64,000 bases of DNA, from positions 47,779 through 111,778 of the forward strand of contig NZ_CAUFUE010000017.1 in the NCBI RefSeq assembly GCF_959029255.1, read 5' to 3'. Made by a program: the position numbers and the translations under genes. This DNA is from an uncultured Bacteroides sp. GTDB lineage: Bacteria > Bacteroidota > Bacteroidia > Bacteroidales > Bacteroidaceae. Shown here piece after piece: positions 52,351 through 61,376 of this stretch; position 1 is the stretch's first letter; the number at the start of each line of letters is the position of its first letter. The notes below the pieces were generated by a model. The model ran no database searches and was not told the DNA's origin. It saw nothing but the letters and a program-made list of their open reading frames with translations.

Positions 52351-53666
52351 TTCTTATTATATATTTTATATCTGATATCTAATCTGCATTGGCGTTCCTC
52401 TTCCTTTTCGTTGGTGAATATCACCTGATTGAAGGTGGTGGAACTTTCCTCGTCGGGCATGCTCATCAACAGCTTTTGCCGGTTTATTCCCCAAGTGCCG
52501 AGGTTGTTTTGTACAAATGTCGTGACGTCAAAAGAATAATAAGTATCTCGTCCGAAAACTTCATCCACCACCAGATTACCGGTCTGAACGGTGACCCCGT
52601 CACTGCCGTATACATAATCCTCCAATACATTATTCTCATTCGTGATGTACAGTCGCAGTTCGGAGGGCAGTTGACTGTACTTTCCGTAGCTTCCGGCTAA
52701 AGGATACAGATAGAGCATGGCATTTTCCACAGAAACGATATCTCCCAATTCTTCCAATGTGTTCAGGTAAGGAAACTCAATCTGGTTGTACAATCCTGTC
52801 AATCCCTGCATGTACGCCCGGTTTCCCGTTTTCCGGGAAGATAGCGCATTCTCTATACCGGCTTCCAGAGTGGCGAGGGGAGTGTTGTTCCGCTCGTGCG
52901 TGATGCCGGTGAACGCATATTCCGTATTCACGCTGAATGTCAGTTCCTTTTCTGTTCGTTGTCCTGCTATATCCTGATAGTGTAGCGTGATATTCATGGA
53001 AGAATCATTTGCCAGGAATCCGGTGATACATTTTCCCGGAGCTTCGGGTACAAATGCCAGCCCATGGAAATAAGCCTTGAACTTTTCCTGGCTGTCGAAC
53101 ACATCTTTTTCGGCAATCAGGTCGGCAAAGAGCGTTTCCCCCCATTCGTCAGGCATACGTATCTCCAGTTCCTTCTTGTGTCCGGGGCGTGGATGGAATG
53201 TGAAACTGAAAAGGGGAGAGGCCTCCGTTTCAAGGGATGAATGATTATAGAGTTCTTTGTCGTCATCCAAGTCGATGGCATGTTTCAGGCGATAAACCGA
53301 AATTCGCTGTTGTACCAGTGTATCCCCCCAATAATGTCCGGAAGGTGTCATTCTCAATACGAGGGAATCATATTTATAACTATGGTCTGCCACGGGAGTA
53401 AAGCTGTTTACGGAATATTCCGCATAATAAGAAGAGGTAACCTCTCCCCATTCGCTATCTTTATAGTATCCCAACTGGCAGATGCTGTCACCCATCGTCT
53501 CCAGTGAATCAATATAAATTGTACTGATATCCACCGTGCAAGTGTCTATGAATGCGTTTTGAAAGGAACTTTCCACTAGGCTTTGTCCCAAACCTGAGTT
53601 TTCATCTTGGCAGGAATAGATGACGGCGGCAATCAGCGCCAAATAGTAGTATAATAGTTTTCTCAT
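52347..53666 (-). CDS. DUF4270 domain lipoprotein
   Basis: 439 residues, lipobox YSCQDENSGLG. The DUF4270 signature follows: FIDTCTVDISTIYIDSLETM, QLGYYKDSEWGEVTSSYYAE, and a C-terminal FGRDTYYSFDVTTFVQNNLG. Family proteins are surface or periplasmic lipoproteins of Bacteroidetes without known activity. It is first in a two-gene operon with the FadL-like barrel. A kelch lipoprotein and DUF4907 gene lie just across the divergent promoter region; in other genomes I associate these families with each other. A near-consensus -7 box with TTCCTTTG is visible upstream on the minus strand. Confidence 0.82.
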   Translation of the reverse strand: MRKLLYYYLALIAAVIYSCQDENSGLGQSLVESSFQNAFIDTCTVDISTIYIDSLETMGDSICQLGYYKDSEWGEVTSSYYAEYSVNSFTPVADHSYKYDSLVLRMTPSGHYWGDTLVQQRISVYRLKHAIDLDDDKELYNHSSLETEASPLFSFTFHPRPGHKKELEIRMPDEWGETLFADLIAEKDVFDSQEKFKAYFHGLAFVPEAPGKCITGFLANDSSMNITLHYQDIAGQRTEKELTFSVNTEYAFTGITHERNNTPLATLEAGIENALSSRKTGNRAYMQGLTGLYNQIEFPYLNTLEELGDIVSVENAMLYLYPLAGSYGKYSQLPSELRLYITNENNVLEDYVYGSDGVTVQTGNLVVDEVFGRDTYYSFDVTTFVQNNLGTWGINRQKLLMSMPDEESSTTFNQVIFTNEKEEERQCRLDIRYKIYNKK

Positions 53667-53791
53667 CGCTTTTAAAGATTTCTCTGCAAAGGAAAAACAA
53701 ACATTCAGAACCTTTCTACTAAAATCGGCTATCCCCCCTTATTTATCGGTAAAACCGTTTAACGATAAAACAGTGCCGTTCGTCGGAAGTT

Positions 53792-53823
53792 TTTGTGGAT
53801 ATAGTTCGGGCTGCTTACTTTCG
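53792..53823 (+). promoter_or_regulatory. -33/-7 promoter for the kelch lipoprotein gene
   Basis: TTTG at 53792-53795 and TACTTTCG at 53816-53823 are 20 bases apart, close to the Bacteroides arrangement. The ATG at 53849 follows after 25 bases; an upstream in-frame ATG at 53795 lies inside the -33 element. Confidence 0.6.
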
Positions 53824-53848
53824 CACAAAAAACAGAAACATAGAAAAA

Positions 53849-54883
53849 ATGAAGATTAATCAACTGTTATTTGGAATGTTACTGCTGTCGGCGCTTGGCG
53901 TATGCGGCAGCTGTACGGAGGATACGGAGTACACGCAAGGTGTATGGAAAAGAAAGTCCGACCTGGATGGAGTGGCCCGTTCGCAGGCATGTAGTTTTAC
54001 AATCGGTAATAAAGGATATATCTGTTGCGGATACAGAGGTTCCAACAAATCGCGCCTCAAAGACCTTTGGGTCTATGATATCGCAGGCAATTACTGGACG
54101 CAATGTGAGGATATGCCCGATGACGCGCCTGCCCGTGTCGATGCAGTGGCATTTGTGGTAGGCGGTAAGGGATACGTCACTACCGGTGGCGTAAAAGATG
54201 ACCCTTATTACCTGGCGGATACTTGGGAATACAACCCTGATACTGATGCCTGGACCCGCATGGACGACTTTAAGGGAGGGAAACGTTATGGAGCGCTGGC
54301 TTTCTCCATCGGCAACTATGGCTACGTGGGTACCGGCTATAATGATAATTGGCTGAAAGACTTTTATCGCTTCGACCCTACTGCCGCCAAAGGTGAACAA
54401 TGGACTAAGGTAGATGGTTTTGGCGGATATAAGCGTAAATATGGTACGGCCTTTGTCATTGATGATGTGGCATACGTCTGCTGTGGTGAAAATAACGGTA
54501 CCCTTGTAGAGGACTTTTGGAAATTCGATGGCGCTACGTGGACTCAGCTACGTGATATCGCCAATACGGATGATGATGATTACGACGACGATTATGCCAT
54601 CACGCGGTATAGTCCGGTTTCATTTGTTATCGACGGAAAGGGGTATATCACTACCGGTTATCGCGGCGGTTATGTAAGCGATTATTGGGTGTATTATCCC
54701 GAAACGGATTTATGGTTCGGAGACTCCGATGATGATTATACTCCGTTTGAGGGAACTTCCCGCCAACAAGCCGTTTCTTTCTCTACCGGTGCACGTGGCT
54801 TTGTGCTGACCGGATATTCCAGTACCTATTATTTGGATGATGTATGGGAGCTTTTGCCTTATGAAATGGAAGAAGTGGATTAA
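53849..54883 (+). CDS. Kelch-repeat (six-bladed propeller) lipoprotein
   Basis: 344 residues. Lipoprotein start MKINQLLFGMLLLSALGVCG with cleavage near GSC. Six repeats of the kelch type can be lined up by their G-x-G-Y-x-x-x-G strand: GNKGYICCGYRG, GGKGYVTTGGVK, GNYGYVGTGYND, DDVAYVCCGENN, DGKGYITTGYRG and GARGFVLTGYSS. Each is followed by a DxWxY-type strand such as DLWVYD and DTWEYN. This fills one beta-propeller, probably at the outer membrane surface. An acidic loop with many Asp is seen near residues 240-255. No catalytic residues are evident. The end overlaps the DUF4907 start. Confidence 0.85.
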   Translation: MKINQLLFGMLLLSALGVCGSCTEDTEYTQGVWKRKSDLDGVARSQACSFTIGNKGYICCGYRGSNKSRLKDLWVYDIAGNYWTQCEDMPDDAPARVDAVAFVVGGKGYVTTGGVKDDPYYLADTWEYNPDTDAWTRMDDFKGGKRYGALAFSIGNYGYVGTGYNDNWLKDFYRFDPTAAKGEQWTKVDGFGGYKRKYGTAFVIDDVAYVCCGENNGTLVEDFWKFDGATWTQLRDIANTDDDDYDDDYAITRYSPVSFVIDGKGYITTGYRGGYVSDYWVYYPETDLWFGDSDDDYTPFEGTSRQQAVSFSTGARGFVLTGYSSTYYLDDVWELLPYEMEEVD

Positions 54884-55187
54884 CGAAAAGCGGGTGTTTA
54901 TTATGATAAGTGTGTCGTTCCTCGGAGCGGCATGCCTATCATGTTCTTCCAGCCGGGATGATTTGCATTGCGAGGCTGTGCAGGTGGAGGGTGGTTACGG
55001 CTATGTAGTGCTTCATGGCGCGGATACGTTGATTGTTCAGCCTTACATGCCCGCAGTAGGTGGACGTAAGCCCTTTACTACGCAAGATGATGCACTGGCA
55101 GTGGGAAAGCTTGTGTGCCGCAAAATTGCCGGAGGGCAGTCTCCGGCAGTAAGCAAGGAAGAAGTAGGGTCTTGTTTGAGGCGTTAA
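54861..55187 (+). CDS. DUF4907 domain-containing small exported protein
   Basis: 108 residues from ATG 54861, which overlaps the end of the kelch gene by 23 bases; ATG 54903 (MISVSFLGAACLSCSSS) is the alternative. The N-terminal segment is a lipoprotein-type signal with Cys near ACLSC. The DUF4907 body shows GGYGYVVLHGADTLIVQPYM, PAVGGRKPFTTQDDALAVGK and GQSPAVSKEEVGSCL. No function is known. Coupling to the kelch gene suggests the two products are used together. It converges on the next gene with a four-base overlap. Confidence 0.75.
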   Translation: MKWKKWINEKRVFIMISVSFLGAACLSCSSSRDDLHCEAVQVEGGYGYVVLHGADTLIVQPYMPAVGGRKPFTTQDDALAVGKLVCRKIAGGQSPAVSKEEVGSCLRR

Positions 55188-56128
55188 TCTTCTCCAAGGT
55201 CTTCTACCCTATGTTGTATCGGCGAGCAGTCGTATGGGTATTTTTTTACCAATTTTCCTTTGAAGACTTTCTTTACGTCATTACCCTCGCGGGATAGGGT
55301 CATGATATAGCTCAATTGCAGTTGTTTATAGTAAATATCGGCAGAATAGATATTCTTCTTTTGGTTAACCTGATCCACTTTGACTGTTCTCTCTTTCAGT
55401 TCGCTGTCGTACGTTGTCAGCCAACTGCCATATTTCCGTTTTTCTGTTTCATAAATGATTTCTCCGTTTGATATATGCTTCGGCATATCTACGTAAATGC
55501 CCTCTTCAGGGTCTATCCATTTAAAAGGAGATTCTTTTTCAGTATGGAAGCTGTAGATGATATGTGCGTCATAGAATGGCCAAAAAGTAGTCTTTACAGT
55601 CTCGCCATTATTATTGGTATGGTCGTATAAATTAATTCCCCAATGCCGGGATTCGGCTTCTTCCACTCCGTCGCCTTCCCCCACGCTGTAGGTTATGGAT
55701 TCCAACTTATAGAAACTGGTGCATTGTTTTTGGCGTACAATAATTTGTTCCTTGTAAAATCCCGTATTTATTTCAAGGTTGATGATGAAACCGCGTTCTT
55801 CCTTGTCGAAGTTCTCTTGCAGTTCGATGGTAAGCGCGTTTTCTTTATCACGTTTAATGACGAAGTAACTGTGCTGTAAACTTCCCAGCCCTTCCAGTTG
55901 CAAAGGCGTGTTATGTTCATTCGCAATGACGAAGCCTTCAAGACTGGTCACGGAAGCAATCCGCCAGTTGCTGCGGGTCATGTCTATCTGCAAAGAGGAA
56001 GCATCCCCTTCTATAATGGTTTCTTGAATGGGGGAGATTCGTTCGTCGTCGTCATCGTTACATGCTGTCAGCAGGCCGAAGAAAAGTATGAATACGAAGA
56101 GAGGTTGAAATGATTTAGGTATTCTCAT
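55184..56128 (-). CDS. Hypothetical lipoprotein
   Basis: 314 residues with signal MRIPKSFQPLFVFILFFGLL and lipobox TAC, then an acidic run NDDDDERIS. I do not recognise the rest. It appears all-beta: an N-terminal sandwich with SSLQIDMTRSNWRIASVTSL and ERGFIINLEINTGFYKEQII resembles Ig-like or BACON-type domains of surface lipoproteins. It then continues with WGINLYDHTNNNGETVKTTF. It has its own promoter and no obvious partner. The tail overlaps the DUF4907 gene by four bases on the other strand. Confidence 0.65.
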   Translation of the reverse strand: MRIPKSFQPLFVFILFFGLLTACNDDDDERISPIQETIIEGDASSLQIDMTRSNWRIASVTSLEGFVIANEHNTPLQLEGLGSLQHSYFVIKRDKENALTIELQENFDKEERGFIINLEINTGFYKEQIIVRQKQCTSFYKLESITYSVGEGDGVEEAESRHWGINLYDHTNNNGETVKTTFWPFYDAHIIYSFHTEKESPFKWIDPEEGIYVDMPKHISNGEIIYETEKRKYGSWLTTYDSELKERTVKVDQVNQKKNIYSADIYYKQLQLSYIMTLSREGNDVKKVFKGKLVKKYPYDCSPIQHRVEDLGED

Positions 56129-56186
56129 GTCGATTGTCGTTTAATTAATGTCTATTCGGTACAGGTTTTAAGGAAATGCTACGCGG

Positions 56187-56194
56187 CAAAGATA
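56187..56194 (-). promoter_or_regulatory. -7 promoter box for the hypothetical lipoprotein
   Basis: TATCTTTG on the minus strand, an exact match, 58 bases before the start. Confidence 0.5.
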
Positions 56195-56283
56195 ATTCTT
56201 TCTAAAGAAAGACCTATCTTTTATTCGGGAATAAGATGGTTTTTTACTAACTTGCACACAAATTAATAATTAACCCGGAATCT

Positions 56284-57651
56284 ATGAAATATCAAGTTGC
56301 CATTATTGGTGGAGGACCTGCGGGATATACGGCTGCCGAGGCTGCCGGAAAGGCAGGACTGAGTGTCGTGTTGTTTGAGAAACAAAGTCTTGGCGGAGTG
56401 TGCCTGAATGAAGGCTGCATTCCCACCAAGACTTTATTATATTCGGCCAAAACGTATGACGGTGCACGTCATGCAGCAAAGTATGCGGTCAATGTGCCGG
56501 AAGTATCATTTGATTTGCCCAAGATTATCGCCCGCAAGCAGAAAGTGGTGCGGAAACTCGTTTTAGGTGTTAAGGGCAAACTGACTGCTCACAATGTGGC
56601 CATCGTGACCGGTGAAGCTACTATAATAGACAGGAACCACATCCTGTGTGGCGAAGAAACATACGAATGTGAGAACTTGCTGCTCTGCACCGGTTCGGAA
56701 ACATTCATTCCGCCCATTCCGGGAGTAGATTCAGTGCCCTACTGGACCCACCGTGACGCATTGGATAATAAAGAACTTCCTGCTTCGCTCGCCATCATCG
56801 GTGGTGGGGTCATCGGTATGGAGTTCGCTTCTTTCTTTAATAGCCTGGGCGTGCAGGTGACGGTTATTGAAATGCTCGATGAAATCCTCGGCGGCATGGA
56901 TAAAGAACTTTCCGCTATGCTCCGTGCCGAATATGCTAAGCGGGGAATTAAGTTCATGCTGAATACGAAGGTTGTATCTGTCCTGCAACAAGCTCAGGAT
57001 GAAGATGAAAGCCGGCAATCGCCGATACAAGTGAATTATGAAACCGCTGACGGCCCCGGCTCCGTTGTTGCCGCGAAACTGTTGATGAGTGTAGGCCGCC
57101 GCCCTGTAACGAAAGGTTCCGGTCTCGAAAACCTGAATCTGGAAAAGACGGAACGGGGCAATATCCGCGTCAACGAACAGATGCAAACCTCCGTGCCGGG
57201 CGTATATGCCTGTGGTGACCTGACCGGTTTCTCCCTCCTGGCACATACCGCTGTGCGCGAAGCCGAAGTAGCTATACATACTATAATAGGGAAAAACGAC
57301 GAGATGAGCTACCGTGCCATCCCCGGTGTGGTATATACCAACCCTGAAATAGCAGGAGTAGGAGAGACGGAAGAATCTTTGCAGAAAAAAGGCGTTGCCT
57401 ATCGTGCCGTTAAATTGCCGATGGCCTATTCCGGCCGTTTCGTGGCGGAGAATGAAGGCGTCAATGGCGTTTGCAAACTTCTCCTGGCGGAAGACGATAC
57501 TCTGCTCGGTGCGCATGTACTGGGAAATCCCGCTTCGGAGATTATTACACTCGCCGGTATGGCTATTGAACTGAAACTGACTGCCGCTGAATGGAAGAGA
57601 ATAGTGTTCCCGCATCCTACGGTGAGCGAAATCTTTAAGGAAGCGCTCTAA
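56284..57651 (+). CDS. lpdA: Dihydrolipoyl dehydrogenase
   Basis: 455 residues. FAD/NAD-dependent flavoprotein that reoxidises the lipoyl group of 2-oxoacid dehydrogenase or glycine-cleavage complexes. FAD-binding start VAIIGGGPAGYTAAEAAGKA, redox disulfide GGVCLNEGCIPTKTLL, NAD-binding AIIGGGVIGMEFASFFNSLG, second FAD motif VYACGDLTGFSLLAHTAVRE, and the C-terminal active-site HPTVSEIFKEA with the His-Glu pair are all present. No E1/E2 or gcv genes are adjacent, so its partner complex is unknown. A TAACTTGC weak -7 box lies about 30 bases upstream. Confidence 0.93.
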   Translation: MKYQVAIIGGGPAGYTAAEAAGKAGLSVVLFEKQSLGGVCLNEGCIPTKTLLYSAKTYDGARHAAKYAVNVPEVSFDLPKIIARKQKVVRKLVLGVKGKLTAHNVAIVTGEATIIDRNHILCGEETYECENLLLCTGSETFIPPIPGVDSVPYWTHRDALDNKELPASLAIIGGGVIGMEFASFFNSLGVQVTVIEMLDEILGGMDKELSAMLRAEYAKRGIKFMLNTKVVSVLQQAQDEDESRQSPIQVNYETADGPGSVVAAKLLMSVGRRPVTKGSGLENLNLEKTERGNIRVNEQMQTSVPGVYACGDLTGFSLLAHTAVREAEVAIHTIIGKNDEMSYRAIPGVVYTNPEIAGVGETEESLQKKGVAYRAVKLPMAYSGRFVAENEGVNGVCKLLLAEDDTLLGAHVLGNPASEIITLAGMAIELKLTAAEWKRIVFPHPTVSEIFKEAL

Positions 57652-57662
57652 GCGTCAGTTTA

Positions 57663-57782
57663 CAAGAGGACGAGCTGACAAGATACAAGTTTATAAGGGA
57701 ACGAGTTGACAAGATACAAGGCAGATACTCTTATAACCCCGCATAAACTGTATATTTGCAACTATCTCTCTTGTCAACTCGT
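57663..57782. repeat. Spacer repeats with gacaagatacaag words and an inverted acgagttgacaaga
   Basis: gacgagctgacaagatacaa (from 57668) recurs as acgagttgacaagatacaag (from 57693), and the reverse complement tcttgtcaactcgt appears at 57769-57782. This may form a transcript hairpin or be one of the intergenic repeat families common here. Confidence 0.6.
57751..57758 (+). promoter_or_regulatory. -7 promoter box for the DUF2007/PBP4 operon
   Basis: TATATTTG, an exact match, 80 bases before the DUF2007 ATG. Confidence 0.55.
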
Positions 57783-57838
57783 GTCTGAAACCTTGTTTAC
57801 TAATAAGTTTCGCTTGCGGAACTTAAATATCGCAGAAA

Positions 57839-58258
57839 ATGAAAACTGTAAAACTAATTACGTGTGATGAGGCTTTCCAAGCACATATCATTCAGGGTGC
57901 TCTAGAGAATGAAGGTATTCCATCCGTGCTCCACAACGAGAATGTTTCGACTGTGTTGCGTGGGTATTCCCGTGAGGTTGCCGGTGTAGATGTATTGGTT
58001 TATGAAGACGATTACGATAGGGCGATATCCCTGCTTGAGGAAAATCAGATGATTCCCGAGCAATTAAGATATTGCCCCCATTGCGGTTCGTCCAAGATTG
58101 ATTTTGTACTAAAGAAAGGGCATAAAATGCGCGCCATTATGGCGGGAATCATCGCCGCATTGTCGGCAACCCCTCCGGGTACTGAACATTGGGAATATGT
58201 TTGCACCGAGTGTGGTGTCCGCTTCAATCAGCCGGTGGCGAAAGGAAATAGTTTGTAA
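57839..58258 (+). CDS. DUF2007 domain protein with C-terminal zinc ribbon
   Basis: 139 residues. The DUF2007 part (1-75) shows CDEAFQAHIIQGALENEGIP and VDVLVYEDDYDRAISLLEEN, the family pattern of a small ferredoxin-like domain named as a putative signal-transducing protein. The C-terminus has two Cys pairs, CPHCGSSKIDF and CTECGVRF, which probably bind zinc, with a short hydrophobic stretch between. The role is unknown. It is 10 bases upstream of the PBP4 gene and is probably co-transcribed. Confidence 0.85.
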   Translation: MKTVKLITCDEAFQAHIIQGALENEGIPSVLHNENVSTVLRGYSREVAGVDVLVYEDDYDRAISLLEENQMIPEQLRYCPHCGSSKIDFVLKKGHKMRAIMAGIIAALSATPPGTEHWEYVCTECGVRFNQPVAKGNSL

Positions 58259-58268
58259 ACGAGTATAT

Positions 58269-59717
58269 ATGAAGAGATTATTGTTATATTGCCTTTTATC
58301 ATCCTTTTTGTTGTCTGTCTCTGCCCAAAAACCGGACAATCGGGTAAATACACTTTCTTCCCGCTTGGACACATTAATCAAATACAAACTTCCCGTAGGC
58401 TCCAATGTTGCTATTTCAGTTTATGACCTGACGAGCAATCGTCCGCTGTATGCTTATCAGGCGGATAAATTGTCTCGCCCGGCATCTACCATGAAGTTGC
58501 TGACAACGATTACGGCGCTTTCACGCTCCGAAGCGGACGAACCATTCCGGACAGAAGTGTGGTATAAAGGGGTGATTGAGCAAGATACCTTGCGGGGAGA
58601 TATCTATGTCATCGGAGGTTTCGACCCCGAATTTGATGATTATGCGTTGGATTCTCTGGTAAATGCCGTTTCGCGTTTCCCTTTCTCCGTCATTCAGGGA
58701 AATGTTTATGGAGATGTATCCATGAAAGATTCCCTGTACTGGGGGAGTGGGTGGTTGTGGGATGATACGCCGGCTTCTTTCCAGCCTTATTTGTCCCCGT
58801 TGATGTTGAATAAAGGGGTGGTCACCGTGACTGCTTTTCCCACTGAGCGTGGAGATACTGCACGCCTGGAGTGTACTCCCGTGTCTTCCTACTATTCATT
58901 GACTAACAAAACACAGTCGCGTACCCCTTCTGCCGGACGTTTTAGCGTATCCCGCAACTGGCTGGAAAATGGAAATAATCTTGTCGTAACCGGAAACGTA
59001 GATGCCAAACGGGCAGGTACGGTCAATATATTTTCCTCACAAGACTTCTTTATGCGTACATTTACAGACCGCTTGCAGGCACGCGGCATCCAACGCATTC
59101 CGGTAGAAAAAGATACTCTGTCTTCCGATTATGCTTTCGCGGAGTTTCAAAAAGATAGCATTTCCATGCGAATGGCTGTATATGATACTCCGGTGCAGGC
59201 AGTAGTCAATCAGATAATGAAAGAAAGCGATAACTTGAATGCGGAAGCCATGCTTTGCCGTCTGGGAATGCAAAGCACCGGAAAGAAACATATCTCTGCG
59301 GACGACGGTCTTACTGCCGTGCGGGCGTTCATTAAGAAATTAGGATATAAGCCCGACCGTTATAATCTGGCAGATGGTTGCGGACTTTCCAATTACAATT
59401 ATGTCTCACCCGAACTGTTGGTTGCTTTCCTGAAGCACGCCTATTCGAGTACCGCTGTTTTCCAGAAATTGTATAAGGCATTACCTATCGGCGGGGTAGA
59501 CGGAACCCTGAAATACCGGATGCAGAAAGGAACAGCTTCCTATAAGAACGTGCATGCCAAGACAGGTTCTTTCACGGCGATCAATTGTCTTGCCGGTTAT
59601 TTGAAAGCAAACAACGGGCATCAGATAGCTTTTGCCATTATGAATCAAAATGTCCTTTCCGGTAAGGAAGCACGTGCTTTTCAGGATAAAGTGTGTGAGG
59701 AGATAATAAAAAGGTGA
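58269..59717 (+). CDS. dacB: D-alanyl-D-alanine carboxypeptidase/endopeptidase (PBP4, peptidase S13)
   Basis: 482 residues from ATG 58269 with signal peptide MKRLLLYCLLSSFLLSVSA. The three serine-penicillin-recognition motifs are clear: SRPASTMKLLTT with nucleophile Ser73 and Lys76, SDNLNAEAML (SxN), and HAKTGSFTA (KTG). An S13-type insertion domain lies between the first two. Periplasmic enzyme that trims or cleaves peptidoglycan cross-links. Longer in-frame starts (58197) overlap the DUF2007 gene and lack a signal sequence. It ends before a G-T-rich hairpin. Confidence 0.9.
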   Translation: MKRLLLYCLLSSFLLSVSAQKPDNRVNTLSSRLDTLIKYKLPVGSNVAISVYDLTSNRPLYAYQADKLSRPASTMKLLTTITALSRSEADEPFRTEVWYKGVIEQDTLRGDIYVIGGFDPEFDDYALDSLVNAVSRFPFSVIQGNVYGDVSMKDSLYWGSGWLWDDTPASFQPYLSPLMLNKGVVTVTAFPTERGDTARLECTPVSSYYSLTNKTQSRTPSAGRFSVSRNWLENGNNLVVTGNVDAKRAGTVNIFSSQDFFMRTFTDRLQARGIQRIPVEKDTLSSDYAFAEFQKDSISMRMAVYDTPVQAVVNQIMKESDNLNAEAMLCRLGMQSTGKKHISADDGLTAVRAFIKKLGYKPDRYNLADGCGLSNYNYVSPELLVAFLKHAYSSTAVFQKLYKALPIGGVDGTLKYRMQKGTASYKNVHAKTGSFTAINCLAGYLKANNGHQIAFAIMNQNVLSGKEARAFQDKVCEEIIKR

Positions 59718-59803
59718 TGAGGCGATGAAGTAATAGAGTGATAAAGTAAAATGTCTTTTTCCCATTACTACTCTATCACCCTATCACTCCGTCGCTTTAT
59801 CAT
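59714..59803. terminator. Imperfect bidirectional hairpin between PBP4 and CoA-transferase genes
   Basis: The left arm (around 59714-59752) and right arm (around 59763-59803) pair over almost 40 bases. Most deviations are transitions that would still pair as G-U in one strand's RNA. It overlaps both convergent gene ends slightly. Confidence 0.6.
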
Positions 59804-61296
59804 TTATATTCTGCCCAATTTACATTCTTCATGTCCCCGCTCTTTGCCAATTCGGCATGCATAGCCAAAGCGGCACGCAGTGCATGGGGAGTTTGAGATT
59901 TACCGTCAGTCAGTTTCAGATAATCCCAAAGAATATTCTTGTAGTCAGGATGCACGCAGTTTTCAATAATGGCTTGCGCACGTTCTTTCGGGCTCTTGCC
60001 ACGCAAGTCGGCAACACCTTGTTCGGTAATGATGATATTCACATCGTGTTCGCTGTGGTCAACGTGAGAAACCATCGGTACGATTGCGCTGATTTTACCC
60101 TCTTTGGCAACAGACGGACAAGTAAAGATAGAGATATAAGCGTTGCGCGTAAAGTCTCCCGAGCCACCTATACCGTTCATCATCTTCGTGCCGCCGATAT
60201 GCGTGGAGTTTACGTTTCCGTAAAGGTCGGCTTCGATAGCCGTATTGATGGAAATAACGCCAAGACGACGTACTACCTCCGGGCTGTTTGAAATTTCCGA
60301 CGGGCGGAGTACCAGCTTGTCGCGGAAGAAGTCCATATCTTCATAAATACCGTTCAGACAGTCGTTGGTGACGGTCAGTGAACAGGCGCTGCCAAACTTC
60401 ACGCGACCCTCACGAATCAGTCCGATTACAGAGTTTTGAATTACTTCCGTGTACATTTCAAACGGCGGAATGGTTTTATCACGTCCCAATGCACCCAGTA
60501 CGGCATTGGCGATGTTTCCCACACCCGACTGCAATGGCAGGAAAGTAGAAGGAATAATGCCACGCTTCATGTCGGCGGCAAGGAAATCGGCCACATTCTG
60601 TCCGATTTTGTCAGTCAACGGGTCGGCGGCGGCAAAAGAACGCGCTTCGTCCGGCCAGTTGGTTTCCACAACGCCCACAATCTTTTTGGGGTCAACCTGA
60701 ATATACGGTTTCCCGATGCGGTCGCTCGGCTTGAAGATAGGAATTTCACGACGGCAAGGAGGGTCGAGCGGTTCGTAAACATCGTGCAGCCCCATGGCGC
60801 TTTTGCTGTGGGCGGCATTCAGTTCTATAATGATTTGGTCTGCCAGGCGGCAAACAGTCGGAGCGATACCACCGGCAGCTGTCAGGTAGATTTTACCATC
60901 GGGAGTTACTTCACAAGCTTCGATAACGGCAATGTTTACTTTGCCCATGAAACCGTAGCGTACTTCTTGTGCCATTTGAGACAAATGGATGTCGTTGTAA
61001 GCAATCTCACCATTGTTTACAGCTTTACGAAAATCGGGGTTGGTTGTGTAAGGAGCACGGTAGCGGATGGCTTTGGCGCGTGAAAGAATACCGTCACAAG
61101 AGTCGCCCGTTGATGCGCCGGTAAAAATACCCACTTGGAAAGGGTTGCCTTTTGCATGTTCTGCTTCCGCGATTTTCGCTAATTCAGCCGTAACGGCTTT
61201 GGCTGTTCCTGCGGGAGTAAATCCGCTCAATCCGATATTGTAGCCATGTTTAATCAGGCTCGCAGCTTCTGCTGCCGAAATGTAATTCAATGCCAT
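59800..61296 (-). CDS. Acetyl-CoA hydrolase/succinate:CoA transferase family enzyme
   Basis: 498 residues, the size of the class I cat1-type family. The enzyme moves CoA between succinate, acetate or propionate. Features are NIGLSGFTPAGTAKAVTAEL near the N-terminus, GIFTGASTGDSCDGILSRAK, the substrate loop PLQSGVGNIANAVLGALGR, and the catalytic glutamate in SINTAIEADLYGNVNSTHIG followed by GTKMMNGIGGSGDF. In Bacteroides this would fit the succinate/propionate branch of fermentation. It is not adjacent to methylmalonyl-CoA genes. A short gtcacctgtcactt repeat precedes it at 61349-61374. Confidence 0.92.
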   Translation of the reverse strand: MALNYISAAEAASLIKHGYNIGLSGFTPAGTAKAVTAELAKIAEAEHAKGNPFQVGIFTGASTGDSCDGILSRAKAIRYRAPYTTNPDFRKAVNNGEIAYNDIHLSQMAQEVRYGFMGKVNIAVIEACEVTPDGKIYLTAAGGIAPTVCRLADQIIIELNAAHSKSAMGLHDVYEPLDPPCRREIPIFKPSDRIGKPYIQVDPKKIVGVVETNWPDEARSFAAADPLTDKIGQNVADFLAADMKRGIIPSTFLPLQSGVGNIANAVLGALGRDKTIPPFEMYTEVIQNSVIGLIREGRVKFGSACSLTVTNDCLNGIYEDMDFFRDKLVLRPSEISNSPEVVRRLGVISINTAIEADLYGNVNSTHIGGTKMMNGIGGSGDFTRNAYISIFTCPSVAKEGKISAIVPMVSHVDHSEHDVNIIITEQGVADLRGKSPKERAQAIIENCVHPDYKNILWDYLKLTDGKSQTPHALRAALAMHAELAKSGDMKNVNWAEYK

Positions 61297-61376
61297 AATA
61301 TATAGTTATTTTTTGCGTGTAAAGATTCACAAAGTAGTCCTTAACTATCACCTGTCACTTGTCACCTGTCACTTTT

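Noticed and set aside
56731..57615. 294-codon minus-strand frame inside lpdA
   Set aside because: Antisense of a gene with every catalytic motif present; the translation has no recognised motif.
60436..61083. 215-codon plus-strand frame inside the CoA-transferase gene
   Set aside because: Antisense of a clear enzyme; no promoter or start context.
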